This document shows, piece after piece, positions 55,054 through 64,000 of a stretch of 64,000 bases of DNA (the stretch's first letter is position 1; each line of letters begins with the position of its first letter). Both the position numbers and the translations under genes were made by a program. The DNA is from Hydractinia symbiolongicarpus (taxonomy: Eukaryota > Cnidaria > Hydrozoa > Anthoathecata > Hydractiniidae). The notes below the pieces were generated by a model, which searched no databases, was not told the DNA's origin, and was given only the letters and a program-made list of their open reading frames with translations. The stretch lies in NCBI RefSeq assembly GCF_029227915.1, contig NC_079876.1:18414001-18478000 (forward strand), written 5' to 3'.

Positions 55054-55880
55054 CTATTTCCCCTTTTTTTCTTGAATCAACAATGGTTTTAAATTACATA
55101 AAGCGGCACAAGTACGAACAATGTCATCAATGTGATGAAGCATTGAGATAGGTACAACAGTCAAGAGAATCCTGAAAGTCTTAATTCTACGAATTGCTCT
55201 TTCCGCGTAAATCCTGAGGTTTGCCACTGTTTTTGTCTTACTGCATTCTGCAAATGTCATCCGAGATTTCATTCGCGCACCAGGTGGCACAACAAGTCGA
55301 CAATGTCGCATTATTAATTCCTCTGTAATCTGAAATCCTCGGTCAGCCATGACTTCGTCACCATACTCCAACAGTTCAAAGAAGCCACTATCATTACAAA
55401 TGAATTTGTCTGAAGCCCTTCCTCCATAGCAAGAAGATAAATAGGTTATGTAACCTTTTGGTGAAATGCCAACAAGAAATTTAATGGTATTATGGTGTTT
55501 ACAATCTGACCAAGTCAGGGCTTGTGCTTCAAGGGATTTGGATCTTTTAATAAAAAATTCAAAACAATCCAAGATCCACTTTGGTGTAATCCTTCTCTTT
55601 AAACACTGTTGGCATGTGCTCTAACACAGCTTCTTTCGGTATCCAATTTACCAGTGCATTACCCAAAGTGGCACTCGTAATCGTATCCATGTTTGAAAAG
55701 CATAATGCGCATGATATTTGAAAGCGATTTGCCAAATCTTCATTTAGTAGACCCAATCTAGTCTCATCAATGTGAGTAAAAATTCATCTTTCTTTGTCAT
55801 TTTCTGTGGTGTGAATCGCCAGTTGACTTTTGCTTTTTTCGGAATTGTTTTGACCCACGCCAATATTTCATATGTTGAAC
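55054..55880 (-). pseudogene. Harbinger transposase, C-terminal part
   Basis: Minus-strand frames 55559-55870 and 55054-55572 join across one frameshift near 55565. The order is KAKVNWRFTPQK, LLNEDLANRFQISCALCF, then the DDE domain. Its segments are the first-Asp region DCFEFF, LTWSDCKHHN, GGRASDKFI, YGDEVMADRGF, PPGARMKSRMTFAEC and RAIRRIKTFRIL. This is a DDE_Tnp_4 (PIF/Harbinger) transposase. The upstream half lies at 58686-59215, because a pogo element is inserted at ~55880. Confidence 0.88.
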
Positions 55881-56156
55881 ATGTAGACTCCCGGTTATTC
55901 GAAGCCTCAAGGGGGATAAGAATTTACTTCGAATAACCGGGAGTTCGAATAACTGAAACATTCGTTTTCCCGCCAGATTTTCAACTTAACCTTAATGGGA
56001 TGGACTTTTCTTAAGTAATTGAGGCATTGTGGTTCAGTTGAGCGTGTAAACACAAAGAATTTTTACTTTTGAAGAAAGAATAAATTTGAACAAATTGTTA
56101 ACAGGTTTTAAAATATGAAAGTTATAAAGAAAATGTATCTAGTAAATACAAGGAGT

Positions 56157-57731
56157 TCAACTCTTAAAAAAATCTTTAATGCTACATTGTTTTTTACTAT
56201 CGATGTAGTGTTTTTGACATGTACGTGTTATCATGTTTAACTGCTTTCTGATTTCAAGACCATTCTCGTCAAACAAAGACCATCTTTCCAACAATTCTAA
56301 GGCCTCTTCCAACTCTGACTGCTTTGGCTTCTTCGGGGGGATGTCATGTGCCTCAATTTCATCATCATCGTCATCTTCGAGATTCGGCGCGTTTTGATCT
56401 TTGTCCTCATTAAGTACGATTTCCACGATTTCCTCATCAGTCAATTCAATTGATTTACTCGTGCATACCTCAAAATCAATATCCACAAAATCATCTGCGT
56501 TAAAGATGTCGCCGTCAACTTCTCTTTTTTTCAACTCGCTTATGCTGTCAGAAAGAGATTTAAATGGGTCATCAGCATCATTGAGACTCGTGATCTGTGC
56601 TTCTTTTGAGATGCCTGCCTTCTTAAAGCAGTTTTTAACGGTGTCTTTTGAAACAGCGTCCCATGATTTGACCAAGATTTGCAGCCCTTCAAGAATGTTA
56701 ATTTTAGGGACCTCTTTACCGCCGGCAATGAACTTTATTTGACGTTTCACAAGATTTGACCGGTAATATGCCTTCAATGCTCGGATTACACCTTGATCCA
56801 TGGGCTGGGTCTTAGACGTTGTATTTGGTGGTAGAAAAACTAATTCTACTGCTTTAAGACCAGTGACTTCTGGATGAGCTGGGCAATTGTCAATTATCAA
56901 GACAATCTTTCGACCCGCAGTTTCAAATTTAACATCGAGTTTTTTCACATAATCGGTAAAGATTTCAGAATCCATCCAGGCCTTCTTTTGAGCTTTGTAC
57001 TGACAGGGAAGACTTCTGACTTCTTTGAAACAGCGCGGTGTAACCGATTTTCCGATAACGAACATGGGCAACTTTTCACCTAGGGCATTTCCTGCTGCAA
57101 GTCCTGTTAAACGAACTTTGCTGAACTTTCAACCAGCACATCTTTCACCTTTGGCATGATAGGTATTTGTTGGAAGCATCCGGTAGAACAAGCCGAATTC
57201 ATCAGCATTGAAAATGTCTTGTAAATCATAGCGTGACAAAATGGTTGGCAGGTGTGTTTCTTCCCAGCTTGCTGTCATCCCTGGTGTACAAGACTTTTCC
57301 TCTCCAGAAATAATTCTGTAAATGATGTTTTGTCTGTACTTCCATCTGTCTAGCCAGCCTTCTGAAGCTTTAAAATCAGGTTCGTTGAATTGCTTTGCAA
57401 AATCCAATGCTTTTTCTCGAATGATTTGACCACTAATCGGCACAGTTCTTTCACGAGCGTTAACGAACCACTTGTAAACTGCTTTATCAATGTTATCGTA
57501 TTTTCCGGAAGAAAGCTTTTGTCTTTTAACTCCATACTGGCCTGATTCATACTTGGTAAAAATGTCACTTTTATTCTTAACCCAGTATGAAAGTGTGTTA
57601 GGTGGGACACCATACTTTTTAGCAATAGACTTTTTAGTTGTTCCTTCTTTTTCAAGCTCTTTCAAAGCAAGATATTTTTCTTTGATCGTCAGAACAGTTT
57701 TCTTCCTTGACGTTGTCTGAGCGGTTGCCAT
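56157..57731 (-). pseudogene. pogo/Tigger transposase (CENP-B-type HTH plus DDE), one nonsense codon
   Basis: One frame of ~524 codons from ATG at 57731 to the stop at 56157, broken by a single TGA at 57129-57131 (relatives have Gly there). The N-terminus has a Psq-type helix-turn-helix (KSIAKKYGVPPNTLSYWVKN) and a CENP-B-like second DNA-binding domain (KASEGWLDRWKYRQNI). The DDE domain shows FNADEFGLFY, LIIDNCPAHPE and QPMDQGVIR, supplying all three catalytic Asp residues. The C-terminus is acidic (LEDDDDDEIE). The sequence is so well preserved that the insertion must be recent, or this stop may be an allele or an error. Confidence 0.92.
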
Positions 57732-57803
57732 CTTTAATGTGGATTTGAAGAATCTTTAAAAAGTTTGTTTACATCCACCCACTTGTTTTTTAATCGAGCT
57801 TTC

Positions 57804-57884
57804 GAAACGTTCGAAAATTAGATGAAACGTTTGAAAATCAAAGGAAACGTTCGAATTTTGAATGATCCTTTTAAAACGTTCGAA
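57804..57884. promoter_or_regulatory. Iterated AAACGTTCGAA motif in the divergent pogo promoter
   Basis: GAAACGTTCGAAAA (57804), GAAACGTTTGAAAA (57824), GAAACGTTCGAATT (57844) and AAAACGTTCGAATG (57873) lie in the ~230 bases between the start codons of the transposase (57731) and the HIRAN ORF (57960). The first three copies are exactly 20 bases apart, about two helical turns. The core contains the palindrome TTCGAA also used in the terminal repeats. I infer a protein-binding array; the binder is unknown. Confidence 0.5.
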
Positions 57885-57959
57885 TGTTATAAAACGAAAC
57901 GAAACAACACAACAACAAAGCAGTCACACCACAATTAGGACGAAGAAGTGAAAATTACA

Positions 57960-58381
57960 ATGGATCTTGTTTCAATGATAATCAACGAAACACAGCCGAT
58001 AGAAATCATTCTTATCAAGTATTATGAGAGTAACTCAACCGTTATGGGATATCATGAGTATCAAAAGAAATGGAACGCTGTTATTGGTGAAGTCCTAGAA
58101 GCTAAATGGAACCAACAAACGACATAGACAAATATGCAATGGCGGTCTGCAAAAAAGGAGATATTGTTGGTCATTTGCCTAAAGGAAAAACAGGAAAATT
58201 TGCCAAAACGATATTTTACTTTCTGAAGTCAGAGATGTTGTGTACTTGCAAAGTAAAAGTGACAGGGAAAAGAACTAACTTTGGAGATGATAAGGGATTG
58301 AGGATCCCCTGTTTGCTTCAATTCTCTGGACCGAAGGAGAATATTGAACTTTTGAAGAAATTGCTTGAAGAGTGTAAATAG
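57960..58381 (+). pseudogene. HIRAN-domain ORF inside the pogo element
   Basis: ATG at 57960 opens MDLVSMIINE, then YHEYQKKWNAVIGEVLEAK. A one-base frameshift near 58105 leads to EPTNDIDKYAMAVCKKGDIVG, HLPKGKTGKFAKTIFYFLKS, CKVKVTGKR and GLRIPCLLQFSG, ending at 58381. Reading through the shift gives the order of a HIRAN domain, which in other proteins binds 3' DNA ends and stalled forks. The key pattern is H-Y/W-IGE, E-P-N-x-x-D-x-x-A-x-A-V, VGHLP, then an Ile-Pro-Cys strand. It is transcribed away from the transposase. It could be a conserved pogo accessory protein or captured cargo. Confidence 0.65.
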
Positions 58382-58685
58382 CCATGAATATTGAAACCTG
58401 ATTTTTTGAAGAAAAAAAGTGTTTTAATCGCAGAAAATCAATGTTCTCACTCGACGATCTCCCAATAAGAAAAATTCGAATAACTGAGGGTGACTTAGCC
58501 TATAATTGGCCCCAAGGTGAATGAAAATCACTTCGAATTACCGAATTATTCGAATAACTGAAGTTCGAATAACCGAGAGTGTTTTTGCCTGAGTTGGGTA
58601 AGCAGATCCAAGGGGAACACCATCTCACTTCGAATAACCGAATTATTCGAATAAGTGCAGGTTCGAATAACCGGGAGTCTACTGT

Positions 58686-59215
58686 AGGGAAATACCAAGC
58701 GAAAAATTGTATGGAAAGCTTTAATAGAGACTATGCCAGTGTAGAAATTCATTTTATCGTGACTCTTGATTTGTTTCCAGCTGAACGGAGCTGTTTTTTG
58801 TTTCTGGGTGAACACTTGACTTTGCAATCTTTTATTTTGCAGCGTTAAGGCAGTAACCTTTCTATTCATAGATTGAATTACGCTGTTTTATCATCGCAGG
58901 ACTCACATGTTTTGCATTCTCCGACAAACTGTAGTCGTGTTCATGAAAAGTCATTGCTGGAGATGTTGGTGGTGACAAAAAAGGAATAATACTATTATTA
59001 TTATCACCGTTGTTTGAAGATGTTGCTAGTGGCTCTGTTATAACTGGAGCTTCGCATGTTTTCTTTCTTCTAACAGAGGAAGTAACAGGAACTGGAGCTC
59101 GAAGAAAAGTTCTCCTTATGCTATGTAGCTGTCCAGTATGCTTTTCGCAAGAAATCTTTTTCCACTTGTCAATTTGGCGAGAGTTTCTAGTACAACCAAC
59201 AACAGCACAATTCAC
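58686..59215 (-). pseudogene. Harbinger transposase N-terminal part with THAP-like zinc finger
   Basis: ATG at 59215 begins MNCAVVGCTRNSRQIDKWKK with C-x4-C and a later C-x-x-H (CEKH), a THAP-like C2CH start as found in Harbinger-type transposases. A Ser/Thr/Pro-rich linker and, after a frameshift near 58865, a Leu-rich helix (NRKVTALTLQNKRLQSQVF) follow. Next is SWKQIKSHDKMNFYTGI with FHTIFRLVFP, which continues into the part at 55880 once the pogo insertion is removed. The ZnF, helix and DDE order supports one transposase gene. Confidence 0.75.
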
Positions 59216-59402
59216 AATACCTATATTACTATATTACTGCTTAAACCAACTAAAATATTACTTCACTATTAACTTAGTACTTAGCATTTAAGGTACAGTA
59301 GCTAGCTATTCTCTATCGCACAATGAACATCAAAACGCATATCAAAAGTTATTCCCTGTAAATTCGACACATGCTTTTTTCCGCGTCCGCTGAAAATGAA
59401 GG

Positions 59403-60311
59403 CTAAATCGGTGTATTGCATTCTTGGGACAATTGCAGGGAATCTCTAGCAAACCAGATGCAAAATGATGTTTTCATGCATATGTCACCAAGTTTGCGTG
59501 CAGTTATAAATGCAGATTTGTTGGAAAAACCGAGAGTCTTCAAACAACATGTAACGGACCTAGAACAGTAACCTCTAGCACCTATTTCAACAGCGTAAAG
59601 ATGTGGAGACCAACCGTTACTACGTATAACTTCGACTAAAGAGGAGTATTTAGAAAGTTTGGTACAGCGCCAGGACTCCATATTCTCCTCACAAGGACAG
59701 CTAAGTTCAATGAGAATGGCAATTTTGGAACAGTTGGAATACATTACAATGTCAGGTCTTAGTGATGTAATAGCTATATGACCAGGGAACACAAAGCTAT
59801 TGTTTAAGTCAGACAGTATCACTGGCGTGATGGAATAGACCTATTGGTTTTGATCCTTTCCTAGAGGTGTATGTACCTGCTTTAACAAATGGTATCTTAA
59901 TCGATTTACTTTTAGGAGATGGTTTAAGTTCTGACACAAATTTTTTGAGGCTTAAAAGAATCTCATAAAGAACAGAATCATGTCGGAAAGTAAATCAACC
60001 TTGAGTAAGAGCAACCTTGACAACCTAAGACATGTGATGTGGTGCATAAAAGTTTTCCACACAAGGAACAACTGGATTCAGTATATTCCAACGATTTAAG
60101 TTGCTGGGTGACGGTAAAACGTCATCAGTAGAAGCTAGGCAGAAAGAAAGCAAGTTTGGTGGCATGGTTAGAATGGATTTCCAGGACAGGTCATTTCGGA
60201 TGTAATTCTCCCATCTGGTCCAATGCCCTTGTACTTGCAACTGCATGGCTCTACTCATGTTAGCTTCCTCGTCTATATCTCTGGCGATGTTTTATATCAA
60301 CTTTCTGTAAG
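59403..60311 (-). pseudogene. LINE C-terminus with PD-(D/E)XK-like endonuclease domain
   Basis: Minus-strand frames at 60025-60258 and 59403-59822 read VQGHWTRWENYIRNDLSWKS, MPPNLLSFCLAS and LPSPSNLNRW. After a gap with remnants of a CCHC-type finger come GHIAITSLRPDIVMY, ILIELSCPCEENME, KYSSLVEVIRSNGWSPHLYA and EIGARGYCSRS. The R-PD-x12-E-L-x9-K spacing resembles the restriction-like endonuclease at the C-terminus of R2/NeSL-type LINEs. This recurrent cnidarian arrangement follows an RT (see 60881-62800). Confidence 0.65.
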
Positions 60312-60880
60312 AGTAGGACTGTTAATGCCGTTTTAATTAGTTTATATTATGTCGAATATATGTTTGGGAACAACGTACGGTTAAACTGCTAATTGTTCCC
60401 AGCGCATTTTTTGCTTATAAGGGCGTTTTTTGTCTGTTTCTGCACAGAAATTAAAATTTAAACAAGCTGTGTGAAGCTTTTTGTGATGATAGAATCTGAA
60501 TGTGAATTTAGCAGAGTTCAGTAGAACTCTTGTTTTACTTAGTGGAAGTGTCTTGTTTTACTTAGTGGAAGTGTCTTGTTTTACTCAGCGGAAGTGTACG
60601 CGGGTGAATGTTTAGTGTCTAATCGCGAACAAGGTAGTAAGTTATATTTTATTTGATTATTTATTTTATTTTAGTTTATGTCCCTGCGTCTGTTTCTTGA
60701 TCCTTTGCACCCACTAGTGATGCACACTAGAGGGTCGGAGGATTGCAGTTGGAATTAAACGATTTTTTATGCCAATTTTAGTTTGGATACTATATTTTTT
60801 GTATCTTGTTTAGCAAAAATCTTTAACGTGTGTCGAAGTAAGCGTATCTTGATTGATTGTACCCGCCCCAACAAGGACTG
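60312..60880. other. Insertion within the LINE, with a 23-bp triplicate
   Basis: About 570 bases without coding similarity separate the LINE segments. They contain three tandem copies of TCTTGTTTTACTTAGTGGAAGTG (60528-60596), the last with two changes. Origin unknown. Confidence 0.55.
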
Positions 60881-62800
60881 TTTGGAAGTGGGAACCTTCA
60901 CACGATTATAAGGAGAGGGCACTATATGAGACTAGTGGGTCTTTAGAGTCTGTTAAAAGCAGATAGTCATTGATTTTGGAGGACTTCAGTAGTGATGTCA
61001 TACTTTTGATTGGCAGGGGACAAGACGAACAGGAGGTGTACAGACAGATAGATGTTAGTAGTGGGTGGGTGAATTTAAAGCCATTTTCGGATAAAAGCAG
61101 ATGTCTTTTGTTCCAACCTTGAAGCCCGAGATATGGGAACTGCGTAAATAAGCAGTGGCCATTGGATTCTAGGGATAAGTAAATTTTGTAGAATCCAGAG
61201 TTTCTGAGTGCCTTTGAAACAAGAACTATTTATTGTTGTAAGACCAGTTGTTAACTTATTCTCTAGTTCCCCGATTGACTTTGTGTCTGAAAGTGAACCG
61301 TCAATAATACAACCAAGAAAATGAACAGGTCAGGAGTGTACTGATGGGATATACCAGGAAAAATCAGGTGATGTAGATCGAGGGGTAGCAGAAAACGGGG
61401 TAGTATTTACTGAACTACCTTTTATAAGTATTATGCTTCGTGACTTAGGGGGACAGAAACTCATCCTGGCCCATGTCAAAGCACTAGTACATCGGTTTAG
61501 GAGTTTTAGAGTTCCCGAAACAGAGGATGACATGAGGTTGATATCGACCATAAAAGCTCTAATGACTGGTACGGATACATTCTTAGAAGTAATATAATTG
61601 CAGGCATCAGATAGGAGAGTCTATTCAAGGATGATGATACCAGCGAGAAACAAAATAATGGAAAGAGTGCACCCAGCGAAAATGCCACGCATCTGCCTGT
61701 GCCAGTTGCTAGGTGAAGACAAACTAAAAGATTTGCTATAAATACCGATTTAACAAGTCTTGATGAACGATATCCAGCGTGGAACAACTCCATATCTCTC
61801 CAATGCAAAAAATATTAAATTGTGTGGAATTAAAGGAAATGCATTTGGCGATGTCTGATTTGTTAACTTGGGCTTCTTTCAGAGCAGTCCAAACCATCGA
61901 CATGTGTTCCCAGCAACCTGGAACCTTTTCCATACAACCTTTTTGGAGTGATGTATTAATAAATTTGTTGTTATTAATTATGTGGGCTTCTAACCGTCTT
62001 GATACAAGACTGAAGGATCCATAGGATATTTTGAGTTAGGGATATAAATTTCACTAGCACAACGCCATTGAATAGGGACAACACAACTTTTAAAACTTAA
62101 AAGACTTAACATATTAAACAATACAAAATTTACTTTAGGACACTTTTTTACACTTTATAGAGTATAGCATTGATGCCTGGAGAAGAAGCATTTCGTCAGG
62201 TTGCAAGAATCTTTAAAATAATTTTTTAAAAGCAGATGCCGGAAAGGGTTAAGAAATAGGAGGGTTTGGTGGTAGCCTGTGTAGAATGCCTAGCGGAACG
62301 TCGTAAAGATCGTCTTTCACAGATGAATATTTATGGTTATCAAGTGTTTCTTGATCAACCCTTAAAATAGAACAACACTGGGTCAAGCAGATCCTAGCCT
62401 GCTTTGTAAGGGTTGTTCCTAAAGGAGTTCTGACCTTTCTTGAATTTTCAGCGCTTTTTCCTAGGCCGTTCACTTTGGCGCAAAAGTGTAATTTTAGCTT
62501 TTACCTCCGTTAAGAGTTGTTGCAACTCTTTCCTTTGGATTAGCTTGCAAGAAACCTTTATTTGTCTAAGAAGTGAATTCTTTTCTTTTAATAAATTAAT
62601 GGAAAGCATTGTTCGACGATTCTTCTCTGACAGGTTTTTGCCACCTTTGTAAAAACTTGGGCTGCTTCATTGTAGATAGTGTCTCCTAGAAGTTGCACTT
62701 TTTCAGAAAGAGAATTACAAAACCTTAGCCTGCTGGATAAGATTTCGGAAACAGAGCTATCCAATATGGGTCCAGCGATCGTCAATTCCCCCAAGAAATT
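60881..62800 (-). pseudogene. LINE reverse transcriptase, decayed
   Basis: Read on the minus strand, 61736-61933 has KVPGCWEHMSMVWTALKEAQ, where the catalytic A motif normally follows at a frameshift. Near 61650 comes GIFAGCTLSIILFLAG. At ~61540 is FMVDINLMSSSVSGT, where the family has FMDDL, so the first Asp of the active pair is lost. Then TSALTWARMSFCPPKSRS at 61440-61500 and FLGCIIDGSLSD near 61290. Stretches at 62249-62473 and 62588-62794 look like its N-terminal region. Multiple stops and frameshifts make it inactive. Confidence 0.7.
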
Positions 62801-62889
62801 GGTGTTTTTGTTTGGTGTTGAGGTAATTCTTCTCAGTGTGGGAGGGTGTTTTTCCTGTGGGGTTTATCCTGAGATACAATCGTCTTCTT

Positions 62890-64000
62890 AAGCTTTCCAG
62901 CACCACAATTGGAGAAGATATCCTGAAGTACAACTTTGCAACTTTTCATGGGTGGGTTCGTTAAAGGTCTAATTGAAGCAGACGAATTTGTCACTTTAAA
63001 ATCAATCCTAAATTCACCGCGGTGATTTGAGGGGTTATGTAGAGAATTATCTATAACGTTGAAAAAGGTTTACAATACAGCAAGCTGCACTGAAGTATCT
63101 TGCCTACAGGGACGGTGGGTGTAAATAAAATAGGGATTAGGCTCCCAGAAGAAGGTGCTGAATACAATTTCTTGCTTATTACAAGTATAAGTACTGTCCA
63201 ACTTGGACCTATAACTATTCTCTGAGAAAATCTTAAAGAGAAAAAACAATCCTTCAATCACAAACAATAGGACACAAGACAGAGCTAACAACATAAACGG
63301 ACTGGTTACAGAACAAACACAAATCGAAAAAAATGTATATCTCAAAAATATATAATATAAAAAGAATTAAATAAAAACCCTCCTGCGCGCCAAAACTTGT
63401 GACTCTGGCTGTAGCTTTCCACATGTGTTACAGGGCCCCAACACTCACCCTTACACAGGAGGTTGTCATGACAGGACTAGCCTGTACAGATTTTGACTAA
63501 GGACAGCAGGGTTGTCAAGACTGAAGACCAAGTTAGTAAACTTGGGCACCTTACTGAACTGGGGTAATAAGTGGGGTCGTTACACTCAAAGACAAGCTGA
63601 AAGCAAACCCCTTTGCTAAGCTTCTTTTAAGGTACCAGAGAAGAGTGAGCTGAACTCTTTACCCTCTGGGTATTGACGGTAAACAAAATGCACAGAACAG
63701 AAGCCAACCCTGGCTTGGTTGCCTGGCTCACAGGGCTAAGCTATTATTTTCGCAGCGTCGCCACTACTGCGAGGATTCGCTAGCGGCAAATTAACCTTTT
63801 AGCCATTCATCTATTCATTCAAGTATTCAATATTTCTTAAAAGAGTACCGGCATTCAGGGAGTTACAAATTCAATAAGTTGTACAGAAAGGATGCTGTCT
63901 AGGTAAAGGGATGACCTAAGAAACAAGGGCTTCATCAGACGCACAGGCCTTGTTTCTTATACCGCTTTCTCCTTGGGTAGTGAAATTGATGCATGATAGA
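62890..64000. other. Non-coding, with a repeat shared with 47205-47350
   Basis: 63540-63640 holds ACTGGGGTAATAAGTGGGGTCGTTACACTC and CTTTGCTAAGCTT, matching 47205-47350. Minus-strand open stretches at 63051-63345 overlap each other and are not recognisable. Nothing else is supported to the right edge. Confidence 0.45.

Larger units (their letters stand above)
55880..58684 (-). mobile_element. pogo/Tigger-type DNA transposon with an extra divergent gene
   Basis: The right terminus in reverse complement is CAGTAGACTCCCGGTTATTC (58665-58684). The left is TGTAGACTCCCGGTTATTC with a one-base difference at the tip (55882-55900). Subterminal repeats of TTCGAATAACCG / CGAATTATTCGAATAA follow at both ends (55920-55960, 58535-58580, 58628-58670). 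A nearly intact transposase runs on the minus strand. A HIRAN-domain ORF runs on the plus strand. Removing the element rejoins the Harbinger transposase frame at its TA-containing site. Confidence 0.9.

Noticed and set aside
56401-56742. 113-codon plus-strand open frame
   Set aside because: It is antisense to the acidic C-terminus of the pogo transposase, whose composition keeps the opposite strand open.

Overview
The window is AT-rich metazoan DNA, most likely from a cnidarian and probably a hydrozoan. The evidence is GT-AG introns, polyadenylation signals, a rhodopsin-class GPCR, and a very dense load of nested transposons. Several of these encode protein families that I know mainly as multicopy cnidarian genes. 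The species is an inference; nothing here fixes it.

Only a few genes look intact or nearly so: a P-loop sulfotransferase (12201-12965), a class A GPCR (38072-39130, minus), and a cysteine-protease-like deubiquitinase ORF that is probably transposon-borne (33065-33877, minus). Two further host-gene candidates come from splice-site reading. One is a two-exon small secreted cysteine-containing protein (19140-19872, minus). The other is a terminal exon encoding an acidic, tyrosine-motif-rich tail (22916-23279, minus).

Region by region. 1-12.3 kb is a giant inverted repeat (arms 1-2712 and 10022-12343) that puts two sulfotransferase 5' ends head to head. Its loop holds a decayed Ty3-like gag/protease, split once by a TTAA-flanked non-autonomous element and again by a 5'-truncated LINE. 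13.4-16.8 kb is a decayed DIRS-type tyrosine-recombinase retroelement. 17-24 kb is mostly non-coding and holds the two splice-inferred genes. 24.3-31.4 kb is a pile-up: a piggyBac element, a long decayed coiled-coil protein gene interrupted by a Penelope-like fragment, and fragments of a repeated gene carrying a hairpin element. 31.9-34.4 kb is an element with the deubiquitinase ORF sitting inside a 21-bp minisatellite. 34.4-47 kb contains the GPCR, several repeat families and a decayed exon cluster. 47.4-53 kb contains a MITE, a Harbinger fragment, an rve-integrase pseudogene, a HECT pseudogene and a SAP/SWIM/YqaJ pseudogene. 53.7-54.8 kb is a fragment resembling proteins linked to cnidarian virus-like (Polinton-type) DNA polymerases, followed by a tRNA-like sequence. 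55-59.2 kb is a Harbinger transposon with a THAP-like N-terminus, split by a pogo/Tigger element. That pogo element carries a divergent HIRAN-domain ORF and an iterated motif in the shared promoter. 59.4-62.9 kb is a decayed LINE with a C-terminal PD-(D/E)XK-like domain.

The most unusual arrangement is the pogo element, with its nearly intact transposase, divergent HIRAN ORF and iterated AAACGTTCGAA motif. The head-to-head sulfotransferase palindrome, the tyrosine-motif tail exon and the small secreted protein also deserve attention. Coordinates of decayed elements are approximate. All family calls rest on reading the protein sequence, not on database searches.
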